DNA of 64,000 bases from Hyphobacterium sp. CCMP332 (GTDB lineage: Bacteria > Pseudomonadota > Alphaproteobacteria > Caulobacterales > Maricaulaceae), in NCBI RefSeq assembly GCF_014323565.1, contig NZ_CP058669.1:62001-126000 (forward strand). Direction: 5' to 3'. Position 1 is the stretch's first letter, and the number at the start of each line of letters is the position of its first letter. The notes under the pieces were generated by a model. That model saw only the letters and a list, made by a program, of their open reading frames with translations, was not told the DNA's origin and ran no database searches. Shown here one piece after another: positions 56,248 to 64,000 of this stretch. A program made the position numbers and the translations under genes.

Positions 56248-56583
56248 CTATGCAGCGACCGTCTCCCGCACCTTCTCCCCCATCACGCCATTCGCCCGGA
56301 TCGCGCGCTGGCATTCGAAACTGCCGGCGCGGAAGGCGCGGCAGGCTTCGGGGCGGTGCTCATAGACGCCGCACAGTGCCTGTCCGGCCGCCAGCTTCAG
56401 ATGCGCGCAATGCCCGCAGGAAAAATCCATGAAGGTGCGTCCGCCCTCTTCAAACAGCTGGTCCGGCGGCAGGGGCCGGCTGGCATCTTCCGGCAATAGA
56501 ACGAGATAGCGCGGATTGCGGCTGAAACAGCACGCCCCGCAAGTGACGCAATCATACGCCGCACTGGACATGGGAATAGACAT
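56248..56583 (-). CDS. YkgJ family cysteine-cluster protein
   Basis: This 111 aa protein starts at MSIPMSSAAYDC or four codons later. It has the CxxCxxCC cluster CVTCGACCFS near residue 12 and further cysteines in FSCGHCAHL, ALCGVYEHRPEACRAF and FECQRA, which would bind zinc or an iron-sulfur cluster. Family function is unknown. Confidence 0.85.
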   Translation of the reverse strand: MSIPMSSAAYDCVTCGACCFSRNPRYLVLLPEDASRPLPPDQLFEEGGRTFMDFSCGHCAHLKLAAGQALCGVYEHRPEACRAFRAGSFECQRAIRANGVMGEKVRETVAA

Positions 56584-56698
56584 CCACCGCGCGGATGCGG
56601 CCGCCCGCATCGGCCCGCGGCAACGGGCAGATAGGGCGTCTTCAGGTGTCCGGCAAGAGGGATTTCCGGGCCGATGAACAGCCCGGAAGGGCGCACGT

Positions 56699-56842
56699 CT
56701 ATTTGCGGTTCTTCATATGCTCCAGCCCGCCGACCTGACCCGTCTTCTGGGAGGGTTCGGAGGCATTGTGCTTCTTCTTGATATTCTTTTCCGCTTTTGG
56801 CTTTTTCGCCTCGCGGCCCTGTTTCTGCTGGCCCTTGGCCAT
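56699..56842 (-). CDS. Small lysine-rich protein (47 aa)
   Basis: The reading frame starts MAKGQQKQGREAKKPKAEKN, continues lysine-rich and ends GGLEHMKNRK. GAAGG precedes the ATG. Short proteins with a MAKGQQ.REAKKPK start are common in Proteobacteria and are annotated hypothetical. Its basic, hydrophilic nature suggests nucleic acid or ribosome binding, an inference. Confidence 0.7.
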   Translation of the reverse strand: MAKGQQKQGREAKKPKAEKNIKKKHNASEPSQKTGQVGGLEHMKNRK

Positions 56843-57149
56843 GGGAATAACCCTTCAGGAAGGCCGAGCGCCTTCCGCTTTGCGCCGGCCCGATGCCGGC
56901 ACGAGGATCAGTCTATCACGTGTCGATTGCGCCGTATCCGGAATTTATCCGCAAGGCGGGGCCGGGCGTTAGACTGCGCGCCCGGCGCGGTGTCGTGCTG
57001 CCGCCGGAATCGGCGTCGCCGTCATTTTAGTAGTCGTCGTAGTAGGAGACGGAATTGCAAAAACTGGAGTCCGGAAAATTTTCCGCCGCTCGATTTTTTC
57101 TCCCGCCCCTCTAGTTTCCACATCCCAACCCGCACCCGGAGCCAGCGCC
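56843..57149. other. 307 bp without a recognised gene
   Basis: No supported coding sequence or RNA gene is seen. It contains a GTCGTCGTAGTAG-type triplet run (about 57032-57046) and a perfect 14-bp palindrome at 57072-57085, which is listed separately. Confidence 0.5.
57072..57085. promoter_or_regulatory. 14-bp perfect palindrome upstream of the GST gene
   Basis: CGGAAAATTTTCCG reads the same on both strands and lies 64 bp before the GST start. It could be an operator for a dimeric regulator, or chance. Confidence 0.3.
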
Positions 57150-57812
57150 ATGATCATCGTCCACCATCTTGAAAATTCGCGTTCCCAGCGTGTCCTCTGG
57201 CTGCTCGAGGAGTTGGGCCTGCCCTATGAGGTCAAACGCTATGAGCGCGATCCGAAGACCATGGCCGGATCGCCGGACCTCTACAAAATCCATCCTCTGG
57301 GAAAATCCCCGGTCATCGAGGAGGACGGCATTATCGTCGCCGAAACCGGCGCTATCCTGGAATATATCCGCGAGGCCCACGGGCTCGGCGACATGGCGGT
57401 CGAGCCCGGCAGTGCGCAGGCGCGGGCGGTAACCTACTGGCTGCATTATGCCGAAGGCTCGGCGATGAATCCGCTGCTCCTGAAACTGATCTTCACCCGG
57501 CTGCCGCTCGGCGCGAGCGCGCTCCTCCGGCCTCTGGTCAAGGGCGTCGCCGACAAGGCGCTGAAAACCTTCGTCGATCCGCGCGTTGCCCAGCACGTCG
57601 CCTATTGGGAGGGTGAATTGTCAAGGACCGGCTGGTTTGCCGGAGATAAAATGACGCTCGCCGACATCATGATGAGCTTTCCGCTGGAAGGCGTGGCCGC
57701 ACGCGCCGGCGTCGAAAACACACCGGCCATCGGCGATTTCCTGAAACGTATTCACGCCCGCCCGGCCTATCAGGCGGCCCTGGAAAAAGGCGGGCCCTAT
57801 GATTACGCCTGA
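57150..57812 (+). CDS. Glutathione S-transferase
   Basis: This 220 aa protein has an N-terminal thioredoxin-fold domain (HHLENSRSQRVLWLLEELG, LGKSPVIEEDG with the cis-Pro, and ETGAILEYI) and an all-helical C-terminal domain with LADIMMSFPL. A Ser in NSRSQR is the likely catalytic residue. It conjugates glutathione to electrophiles or has a related redox role. The 3' end overlaps the convergent methyltransferase gene by ten bases. Confidence 0.92.
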   Translation: MIIVHHLENSRSQRVLWLLEELGLPYEVKRYERDPKTMAGSPDLYKIHPLGKSPVIEEDGIIVAETGAILEYIREAHGLGDMAVEPGSAQARAVTYWLHYAEGSAMNPLLLKLIFTRLPLGASALLRPLVKGVADKALKTFVDPRVAQHVAYWEGELSRTGWFAGDKMTLADIMMSFPLEGVAARAGVENTPAIGDFLKRIHARPAYQAALEKGGPYDYA

Positions 57813-58624
57813 GCCGGTGCCGGACGCAGGAAGGCCCAGAAATTGTCATTGGTCGGCAGATTGGTCAGCTTCGGAAACGCGACCGTAAAACCCGCCGCTT
57901 CCGCCATCTCCTGCAGCGAATCCGGGGTGAAGTAATTGACGTGATCCGGCAGGCGGATACCGCACCAGTTCTGCTTCATCACCGCCGCATTCCAGGAGGC
58001 GAAATTCGGCACTTTCACCACCGCCACACCGGTCGGATTCAACACGCGGTGCAGGGCTTTCAGCACGGGCAGGGGCTCGGCCTCATGCTCCAGGTAGGAA
58101 TTCAGCATCGCCCCGTCGAACATGTCGGCGTCAAACCTGCCGAGCCCTTCTGAAGACGGTGCATGCTGGCAGGCTCCGCCGCGCGCTGCGAAAGCGGCAT
58201 CTGCCTCCTCCGCCAGTGTGCGGGAAATTTCTACGCCAAACGGCGTGTATTGGTCCGGCAGAGCCAGCCCCTGCTTGCCACTGCCACAGCCAATGTCGAC
58301 GACATGGCCGCCCGGCACGAGATCCTGAAGGAAGGTGCGGGTCTCCGGCCGGGGAAAAAGATGCAGCCGCCAGCGCGTTTTCTGGTCCAGCCATTGCACC
58401 ACGGGCTGCGCCTTCTTGCGCCGCCCGGCCTCGATGATGATGGCCTTGTCCCAGGAATAATAATCCGACAAATCGGCATACGACGCCGCCGCGGTCAGAT
58501 AGGCAAACCCGCAAGCGCCACATTCGCCAATGGTCCACGGGCTTCGGCCCAGTCCCAGATCACGTGGCTCATCGGTGCCGCAACTCGGACAAGCGCGCAG
58601 GATTGGCCTCAACTCGACTGTCAT
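57803..58624 (-). CDS. Class I SAM-dependent methyltransferase with zinc-ribbon N-terminus
   Basis: The start is MTVELRPILRACPSCG. This 273 aa protein has a short zinc ribbon (CPSCG at about 12-16 and CGACG near 35), then a Rossmann methyltransferase domain with motif I VVDIGCGSGKQGL and FDGAMLNSYLEHEAEP. The zinc-ribbon plus Methyltransf_23 order is common in enzymes acting on sugars or small secondary metabolites. Substrate unknown. Confidence 0.87.
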   Translation of the reverse strand: MTVELRPILRACPSCGTDEPRDLGLGRSPWTIGECGACGFAYLTAAASYADLSDYYSWDKAIIIEAGRRKKAQPVVQWLDQKTRWRLHLFPRPETRTFLQDLVPGGHVVDIGCGSGKQGLALPDQYTPFGVEISRTLAEEADAAFAARGGACQHAPSSEGLGRFDADMFDGAMLNSYLEHEAEPLPVLKALHRVLNPTGVAVVKVPNFASWNAAVMKQNWCGIRLPDHVNYFTPDSLQEMAEAAGFTVAFPKLTNLPTNDNFWAFLRPAPAQA

Positions 58625-58775
58625 GAAATCCCGCTTCCCATTGCCAAAATATCCATTTTTCCCAAGCCGGAACCTAGCGCGGGCGCAGGCTTGTGACCAG
58701 CGTGCAGACCCACGCTCGACATCGCGGTCCGCAAATCGTTCTATGCGGTCAGATACCAGATCATCAGGAGTCACC

Positions 58776-59663
58776 ATGTTACGTTTTTGGGTTGCTGCGC
58801 TTTGCCTGTTCGTTTTGACGGCCCCCGTTCGCGCTATTGACGGCGATGCAAATCCCTTTATCGAAACGGCCGATGCTCGGGCGAATGTCGATGCCGCCAT
58901 GGCGCAGGCCGTTGCCAATTCGACCCGCGTGATTCTGGTGTTCGGCGCAGACTGGTGTCATGACAGCCATGGCCTGGTCGATCATTTTTCCCAAGCGGAC
59001 ATGCAGCAGATCCTCTCCGAGAATTACGAGGTCGTTCACATCGACGTCGGTTGGCGCCATCGCAATCTCGATATTGCGCGGGAATACGGTGTGCCAACGA
59101 TTTACGGCACCCCGACCGTTCTGATCATTGATCCCGATCTTGGGCTCGTGAACCGGGGCACAATGCATAGCTGGCATACTGCATTTTCGCGCGATCATCA
59201 GGACGTCGTGAATTATTTCCGCCGCTTTGCCTTCTCGGTTCCGGGCGGCGGCGTTGTTGAGAATTCGCAAACCTATGCCGCACTGATCGCGCAAATCGAG
59301 GAATGGGAAAACCGAGAGGGCGCCCGCCTGTCGAATGCCTACGTCATGCTTCAGGAGTGGCGCGCGACGCTTGATGAGGAGTTCGCAGCCGCTGGAAATG
59401 ACGAGGACGCCACCCGCATAGTCGAGCTCTTTCATTCGGTAGAATACGATATTGACCGCCATCGCGGCCGCATGCGCGAAGATCTCAACGCTCTCTATTC
59501 CGAAGCCCGCGAGGCCGTACGGGATGCGCTTTTCGAGTTGGGCTCCATTCTGACGCCGGAGCTCGCTGAAGTACTGGACGCAAACCGGCCCCAAATCCGG
59601 CTCGCATTCCCCGACTACGGCGAGGTCCTTTTTCCATGGGAGGAAGACGGATGGGAATTGTGA
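58776..59663 (+). CDS. Exported thioredoxin-fold protein with a single active-site cysteine
   Basis: CAGGAG precedes the ATG. This 295 aa protein has a signal peptide (ALCLFVLTAPVRAI) and a thioredoxin-like domain with GADWCHDSHG in place of WCxxC (about residues 55-65), and VPTIYGTPTVLIIDP with the cis-Pro. Only the first cysteine is present, so it is not a normal disulfide reductase; a chaperone or peroxidase-like role is possible. The C-terminal 130 residues are helical and acidic. Overlaps the next gene by 13 bases. Confidence 0.82.
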   Translation: MLRFWVAALCLFVLTAPVRAIDGDANPFIETADARANVDAAMAQAVANSTRVILVFGADWCHDSHGLVDHFSQADMQQILSENYEVVHIDVGWRHRNLDIAREYGVPTIYGTPTVLIIDPDLGLVNRGTMHSWHTAFSRDHQDVVNYFRRFAFSVPGGGVVENSQTYAALIAQIEEWENREGARLSNAYVMLQEWRATLDEEFAAAGNDEDATRIVELFHSVEYDIDRHRGRMREDLNALYSEAREAVRDALFELGSILTPELAEVLDANRPQIRLAFPDYGEVLFPWEEDGWEL

Positions 59664-60265
59664 TCCGCTGGCTGCTCACCGTGAGTCTTGCAATAGCAAC
59701 AGGCGTGGGCTCGGCGCTCTATTTGGCGGGCTGGCTGCCGTTGAACCCGCCCGGCCTGTTTCGCGCCATCGAGCTGAACCACTGGACCAGCGACCCGGCT
59801 ATCGGCTCAACAACCGCAGACCCCTACACGCGGGCCTTCGTGGCCCGCCGTGGTCTGTTGGGCCTGCGCCGCGAGGAAGCGACCTATTATCTGCGCGCCG
59901 TTGACGATGAGGGGCAAACGCTACGGGATCACTGTGCCTATGTCATCGAGGGCGAGGTTCCGGATGCGCGCTGGTGGTCGGTCACCTTGTATGCCGACGA
60001 CTACTATCTTGCCCGGAACGAAGACGGGGCTCATTCGATCGATATGACACGAGCTGTGATCGACGCGGATGGCATCTGGCGCGCCACAATCCAGGCCACC
60101 GATCCGGACGACGGCTCTTTCTGGATTTCCAGCCGGAATGCCGGCCGCTTTGACCTGATTTATCGCCTTTATAATGCCAGCGAGGCCATACTCGATTCGC
60201 CCGAAAGTGCGCTCGTCACGCCCCGCATCGTCCGGCTGGGTTGCGAGGGGGAAAGGGCATCGTGA
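59651..60265 (+). CDS. DUF1214 membrane-anchored protein
   Basis: This 204 aa protein starts MGIVIRWLLTVSLAIATGVG with an N-terminal helix. The rest matches DUF1214: YYLRAVDDEGQTLRDHCAY, DARWWSVTLYADDYYLARNE, and the DSPESALVTPRIVR tail. DUF1214 and DUF1254 usually occur as a pair, as here. Function is unknown. Confidence 0.85.
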   Translation: MGIVIRWLLTVSLAIATGVGSALYLAGWLPLNPPGLFRAIELNHWTSDPAIGSTTADPYTRAFVARRGLLGLRREEATYYLRAVDDEGQTLRDHCAYVIEGEVPDARWWSVTLYADDYYLARNEDGAHSIDMTRAVIDADGIWRATIQATDPDDGSFWISSRNAGRFDLIYRLYNASEAILDSPESALVTPRIVRLGCEGERAS

Positions 60266-60762
60266 TCCGTTACCTTATTGTCTTTATCGCGCTGGTCGCC
60301 GGTGCGCATGCCGCAACGCTCTGGTATTTGCCCCGCCTCGCCATGAACACCGCCATGTCGCGGCTGGCGTCCGTCGGAGCAACGCCAAACACGATAGCGC
60401 ATGTACCGCCAACTGATGAAACAAGCCGCCGCGTCGTCCGGCCGTCGCCGGATTTGCTCTATTCGGTCTGCCTGTTGAATCTGGCCGATGGGCCCGTGCA
60501 GATCCGGGCGGCGGATTGGGGCGGTTACATGTCGCTCTCGGTTTTCGCGGGCAATACCGACAATGTGGCAGCCGTCAACGAGATGCAGGCGTCCGGTGAT
60601 ATCATCCTTTCCGTTGCTGATGGCGGCGGTGCTGATGTTGACCTTGGAGGCCCGCGCGGTATCGCCATTATTCGCCGCTTGGTCACAAATACCGACGCCC
60701 TGACGCACGCCGATGCCGTCCGGCGTCAGGATGATAGCTGCGAAGCTTTGGAGCCCTCATGA
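60262..60762 (+). CDS. DUF1254 protein, membrane-anchored
   Basis: The GTG at 60262 overlaps the stop of the DUF1214 gene (GTGA), giving a 166 aa protein with an N-terminal helix (LIVFIALVAGAHAATLWYL) and a DUF1254 core with SPDLLYSVCLLNLADGPV. It is shorter than many DUF1254 proteins. The next gene overlaps by ATGA. Confidence 0.8.
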   Translation: MIRYLIVFIALVAGAHAATLWYLPRLAMNTAMSRLASVGATPNTIAHVPPTDETSRRVVRPSPDLLYSVCLLNLADGPVQIRAADWGGYMSLSVFAGNTDNVAAVNEMQASGDIILSVADGGGADVDLGGPRGIAIIRRLVTNTDALTHADAVRRQDDSCEALEPS

Positions 60763-61571
60763 CACAAATTCCCTACGCAGAAATTCACGCATTTCCCGAC
60801 GGCACCGCGCCGTTCACCGGCAATCCGGCGGGCGTCTGCTTGCTCGATGAATTCCCGGGAGATGATGTGCTGCTTGGCATCGCCGCGTCCAATAATCTGT
60901 CCGAAACCGCTTTTCTGGTCGATCAGGGCGGCGATAACTGGCAACTGCGCTGGTTCACGCCAACGGTTGAGGTGGCGCTATGTGGCCATGCGACTTTTGC
61001 ATCGGGCGCGTATCTTTTTGAAAAATCCATGGTGCTTGGAGATACGGCAGTTTTCGCAACCCGGTCGGGCGATCTGACGGTTTCGAGAACATCGGCAGAC
61101 CGCTTTGCGATGGATCTGCCGATCGTTCCGTATTCGCCGGCTATACCGGACGCGGTTGTCATCGAGGCATTGGGAGCCGGTGAGCCGGTCGAGACGGTCA
61201 ACGTCAATCGGGTACATGGCGCAAACTATCAGATGATGATGTTCGCCGACGAATCGACCATCGCCAATATGAGACCGGATCAGGGCCTTCTCAAAAGCGC
61301 CTTCACCAACGTCATTGTGACGGCACCCGGGCAGAATGTGGATTTTGTGTCCCGCTTTTTTGCACCCGCATCGGGTGTCGATGAAGACCCGGTCACAGGA
61401 TCCGCGCATTGTACATTGGCACCCTACTGGAGCGAAAAACTGGGCCGCCCCCGGCTGTCAGCCCGTCAAATCGGGCCGCGGCCAGGGGCGTTGGAAGTGG
61501 AACCGGTGGGCGGCCGGGTGATTCTGACGGGGCGGGCCACCTGTTATCTCGAGGGTGAGATACGGCTCTAG
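60759..61571 (+). CDS. PhzF family isomerase/epimerase
   Basis: This 270 aa protein shows PhzF-family markers: NPAGVCLLDEF, NNLSETAFLV with the active-site glutamate, and DEDPVTGSAHCTLAPYW near the C-terminus. It has the two-domain diaminopimelate-epimerase-like fold. The substrate is unknown; the name reflects homology, not phenazine synthesis. It is coupled to the DUF1254 gene. Confidence 0.9.
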   Translation: MTQIPYAEIHAFPDGTAPFTGNPAGVCLLDEFPGDDVLLGIAASNNLSETAFLVDQGGDNWQLRWFTPTVEVALCGHATFASGAYLFEKSMVLGDTAVFATRSGDLTVSRTSADRFAMDLPIVPYSPAIPDAVVIEALGAGEPVETVNVNRVHGANYQMMMFADESTIANMRPDQGLLKSAFTNVIVTAPGQNVDFVSRFFAPASGVDEDPVTGSAHCTLAPYWSEKLGRPRLSARQIGPRPGALEVEPVGGRVILTGRATCYLEGEIRL

Positions 61572-62026
61572 TAATTGTAACGGCGCGGACGCGGGCCATG
61601 GCCATGACCCCGGCCCGGATGCGGCCGGCTATAGCGACCACGGCGCCGATCGTTCACCACGACCTGGATTGGAACATATTGGCCATTGCGGGCAATCCGG
61701 TAAAACTGGTTATTCCCGTTGATGTAGACAATACCTGGCGTGCCGCGGCGCCCGCCCGATCCGCGCTGGATACCATAGCGGCGTTCATACCGGTCAGCGA
61801 CATAGGTCCAGGACCGTGGGGGACATTCGATCACACGCATGTCGCGTCGATCTTCGCGTCGATCAAACCGGCCTTCATTGTAGCGGGCATCACGCCGGTC
61901 TTCGCGCAGATCCGGGCACGAAGCCGCATCGAGATGCCAGACGCCGGCATTGGCGACCGGCGCAGCGAGCGCTGCCAATGAGAGAAATCCCGCAGCGGAT
62001 AGAATTTTTGCCAAGCCTTTCATCAT
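61568..62026 (-). CDS. Small exported Arg-rich protein
   Basis: The start ATG at 62026 follows GGAGG. This 152 aa protein has a signal peptide (KGLAKILSAAGFLSLAALAAPVANA cleaved near ANA), a cysteine pair (ASCPDL and VIECPPRSW), an Arg/Asp-rich stretch (LREDRRDARYN, RREDRRDMR) and a basic Gly/His/Arg tail. Ionic repeats resemble RcnB-type periplasmic proteins, but this is weak. Function unknown. Confidence 0.75.
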   Translation of the reverse strand: MMKGLAKILSAAGFLSLAALAAPVANAGVWHLDAASCPDLREDRRDARYNEGRFDRREDRRDMRVIECPPRSWTYVADRYERRYGIQRGSGGRRGTPGIVYINGNNQFYRIARNGQYVPIQVVVNDRRRGRYSRPHPGRGHGHGPRPRRYNY

Positions 62027-62218
62027 CAAGCCTCCGATTGCGACGTCCCTGATGCCGGAAAAGGGCTAGCAAAACGAATCTGTATGGAATTTGAACGACA
62101 GGTTCAGGAAAGATACGGGACGAAGCGCTCCATCGTTTTGGCGGCACGTCGTCATGGACCGGTCCTCATTCTGCAGCTAGTTTGTCGGCCACAGGGGCTG
62201 GGTTTTTCGGGGCAAAAG

Positions 62219-63916
62219 ATGCGGGTTCTTTCTATTGCAATTCTGGCATTATCGATTCTGACGTCGGGCGCGCTGGCCGCCGACGAGGCCGGTCAGATGT
62301 CTGCCAGCGATATTGGTCAGTGGTTGCGCATCGTGCAGGACAAGCCGGGCATGACACCGGCGACCGATATTCCCGCCGATTTCCAGGGCGATGATAGTTG
62401 CCGTTGGGCCAACGACAATGAATGCGATGACCCGCGGTATGGCACCGGAGCCTGTGAAATAAACACTGACCATTCTGATTGTTGGCGCATTCTCACCGAT
62501 GCCGAAGACGATAGCTGCCAGTGGGCCAATGACGGCGAGTGTGATGAGCCAAGCCTCGGAACCGGCGCATGCGTCCAGGGAACCGACCGGACCGACTGCG
62601 CCGACGTGGCCTTCCTTCGGTTCCAGACAGACAGTTGTGCAACGGCTTTTGACGATATTTGCCAGGAGGAAGCGCTAGGCGGCGATGGCAGCTGTGCGCC
62701 GCGAACCGACCGCGCGGACTGCCTCGGACGCGAACGCCCGATGACCCTGCAAGGCCATCATTTCGGCAATGACGACCGGGTCTCCCTGAATACCTCGATT
62801 TTCCCTTGGGCCGTTGTCGGCCAGATCACAATGGATCAGGGTGGTGCCTGTACGGCGACGCTCATCGGCCCTGATATTCTGGTCACCGCCGCACATTGCA
62901 TTCTCCATGAGGGCCGTATTGATGCCCGCGGCGAGTTCGAAACGGGGACCATGCTCGACGGTGATACGCCCACAAGCCAGATCATCGATTATTACTTGCC
63001 GCCCGAGCAAACGCGGAGTGGAACGTCGACCGCGGGCGATAGCGGCCCGCATGACTGGGCGCTCTTGCGGATCAATGATCGCCTCGGCGATCAGCTCGGC
63101 TGGGTGGGGATTGCCTCCTATGAGGCTGATATCTGGCGCGACGGGCAAGCCCCGTCGCTGGAGACTGTCGGCCTGTTCCAGCTGGCCGCACAGGCCGTCG
63201 CCATAGATGACGCCGCGCCGGAACAGGATGCTGATGAAGCCCCGGCATTTGCGGCAACGGGATGGGTGCAGGCGAATTTGCCGCTCGTCCTGATGGGGGC
63301 GGGCCTTTTGATTTTTGTGATTGGCATTGCCGTCGGCAACAAGGCGGTGCGGATCATCCTCGGCCTGTCGGGATTGGCCATGCTGATCAGCGGCGGATAT
63401 CTTTTCCTGATGCGGCCGGCTGCAGCCAGTTCAACCGATATCGGCACCTTGCACGAGGCGACCGGCAATGGCGGCAAAACGCCGCCCGCCGCAGCAATAC
63501 CGGCGGTATTACCTGCCCCATTGCAGGCCTATGGCGAGGCCATCCTCTACCAGGCCGGTTATAGCTATGACACGGGCGACAATCTGTCCGGCAATATCGG
63601 CTGCGTGGTGGAGACGGTTTATGAAAACAACACGATGGCCCACCAGTGTGACACCGTTCAGGGAGATTCCGGCTCCCCCCTGTTTGTGGAACGGGACAGG
63701 CAATTCTATGTCATTGCCACGGACTCGCGTTATGGAGAAAGCGAAGCAGGGCCGACCCGAAACATCGCGACCCGCTCGGACGCCTGGGTTCCGTTCTATG
63801 AGGCTTTCGCCGCGGGCGAGATCGGTGAAGGCAGCCCCCGTCCACGTGGCCCCGGAAAGCCGGGCGAAGGGCAAGACCCGGATGCGCCGGTGATAGGCAA
63901 GGCAGAGGACCAGTAA
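62219..63916 (+). CDS. Trypsin-like serine protease with Cys-rich N-terminus and inserted membrane hairpin
   Basis: This 565 aa protein has a signal peptide (residues 1-20) and three Cys-rich modules of the pattern DDSCxWANDxECDxPxxGTGAC (about residues 60-165). A chymotrypsin-fold domain follows with VTAAHC (His226), PHDWALL (Asp279) and QGDSGSPLF (Ser484). Between Asp and Ser lies a stretch with two hydrophobic helices (about 353-372 and 377-397), so the protease fold is split by a membrane hairpin. The C-terminal tail is Pro/Gly-rich. Substrate unknown. Confidence 0.85.
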   Translation: MRVLSIAILALSILTSGALAADEAGQMSASDIGQWLRIVQDKPGMTPATDIPADFQGDDSCRWANDNECDDPRYGTGACEINTDHSDCWRILTDAEDDSCQWANDGECDEPSLGTGACVQGTDRTDCADVAFLRFQTDSCATAFDDICQEEALGGDGSCAPRTDRADCLGRERPMTLQGHHFGNDDRVSLNTSIFPWAVVGQITMDQGGACTATLIGPDILVTAAHCILHEGRIDARGEFETGTMLDGDTPTSQIIDYYLPPEQTRSGTSTAGDSGPHDWALLRINDRLGDQLGWVGIASYEADIWRDGQAPSLETVGLFQLAAQAVAIDDAAPEQDADEAPAFAATGWVQANLPLVLMGAGLLIFVIGIAVGNKAVRIILGLSGLAMLISGGYLFLMRPAAASSTDIGTLHEATGNGGKTPPAAAIPAVLPAPLQAYGEAILYQAGYSYDTGDNLSGNIGCVVETVYENNTMAHQCDTVQGDSGSPLFVERDRQFYVIATDSRYGESEAGPTRNIATRSDAWVPFYEAFAAGEIGEGSPRPRGPGKPGEGQDPDAPVIGKAEDQ

Positions 63917-63918
63917 TC

Positions 63919-64000
63919 ATGTCAGAGAACCGCTCCGGATTTATTCTGCTCGGGTTGTCGGCCCTTCTGGCCTTCTTCTATCTGATGACCGGCTATGGCC
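63919..64000 (+). CDS. Start of a membrane protein, truncated by the window end
   Basis: A frame starts three bases after the protease stop and reads MSENRSGFILLGLSALLAFF, which is a hydrophobic helix. It runs off the right edge, so only its N-terminal segment is seen. Close spacing suggests co-transcription with the protease gene. Confidence 0.6.
   Translation, partial: MSENRSGFILLGLSALLAFFYLMTGYG

Overview
The window is about 64 kb of GC-rich DNA that reads as chromosomal sequence of an alphaproteobacterium, most likely in the Maricaulales/Hyphomonadales area (stalked or marine group). This is inferred from the ybgC-tolQRAB-pal-cpoB-tilS-ftsH-folP order, the SerC subtype and the alphaproteobacterial-style palindromic repeats. 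I saw no tRNA, rRNA, CRISPR array, integrase or transposase. Genes are densely packed, and many neighbours overlap by ATGA, which implies translational coupling.

Layout. 1-2.8 kb: the 3' end of transketolase, converging on a JmjC-type cupin oxygenase gene. 3.0-5.0 kb: three minus-strand genes for Tat-exported proteins built from a TDSDxGxYADPxGxGRG repeat; their upstream regions carry Fur-box-like palindromes, one of them perfect. 5.1-8.0 kb: ruvC-ruvA-(metallo-beta-lactamase-fold gene)-ruvB. 8.0-9.4 kb: a membrane histidine kinase. 9.4-19.3 kb: the Tol-Pal envelope cluster followed by tilS, ftsH and folP. 19.3-21.9 kb: a GT39/GT2 glycosyltransferase pair. 22-35.2 kb: the most striking region, a tandem array of fifteen paralogous genes for roughly 245-260 aa single-pass membrane proteins that resemble DUF6090. 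The members are ATGA-coupled. The array is interrupted by two unrelated genes, each beside a truncated remnant of an array-gene start, and one member carries an in-frame amber stop. 35.3-40.9 kb: three more ATGA-coupled paralogues, membrane-anchored TolB/FlgO-like plus TPR proteins, directly upstream and in the same orientation. 41-52.3 kb: an HExxH peptidase, an ABC exporter, thiD, a DMT transporter with a PLP enzyme, serC, a PagL-like deacylase, purA and an acyltransferase. 52.4-55.3 kb: a TPP riboswitch whose P1 helix covers the ribosome binding site of a YjbR gene, then a lipoprotein gene and a thiC broken by at least a dozen small indels. 55.3-55.6 kb: a nest of palindromic repeats. 55.6-64 kb: assorted small enzymes, a thioredoxin-like/DUF1214/DUF1254/PhzF cluster, and a trypsin-like protease whose catalytic domain is interrupted by a two-helix membrane hairpin.

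How the parts work together. The Tol-Pal genes form the standard envelope-constriction machine with CpoB and YbgC; RuvABC resolves Holliday junctions; ThiC and ThiD are both in HMP-pyrophosphate synthesis, one under a visible TPP riboswitch. The two best candidates for undescribed biology are (1) the coupled DUF6090-like array with its upstream TPR trio and (2) the apparently iron-responsive Tat-exported repeat proteins next to a JmjC oxygenase. Functions for both are unknown and anything beyond the visible architecture is inference.
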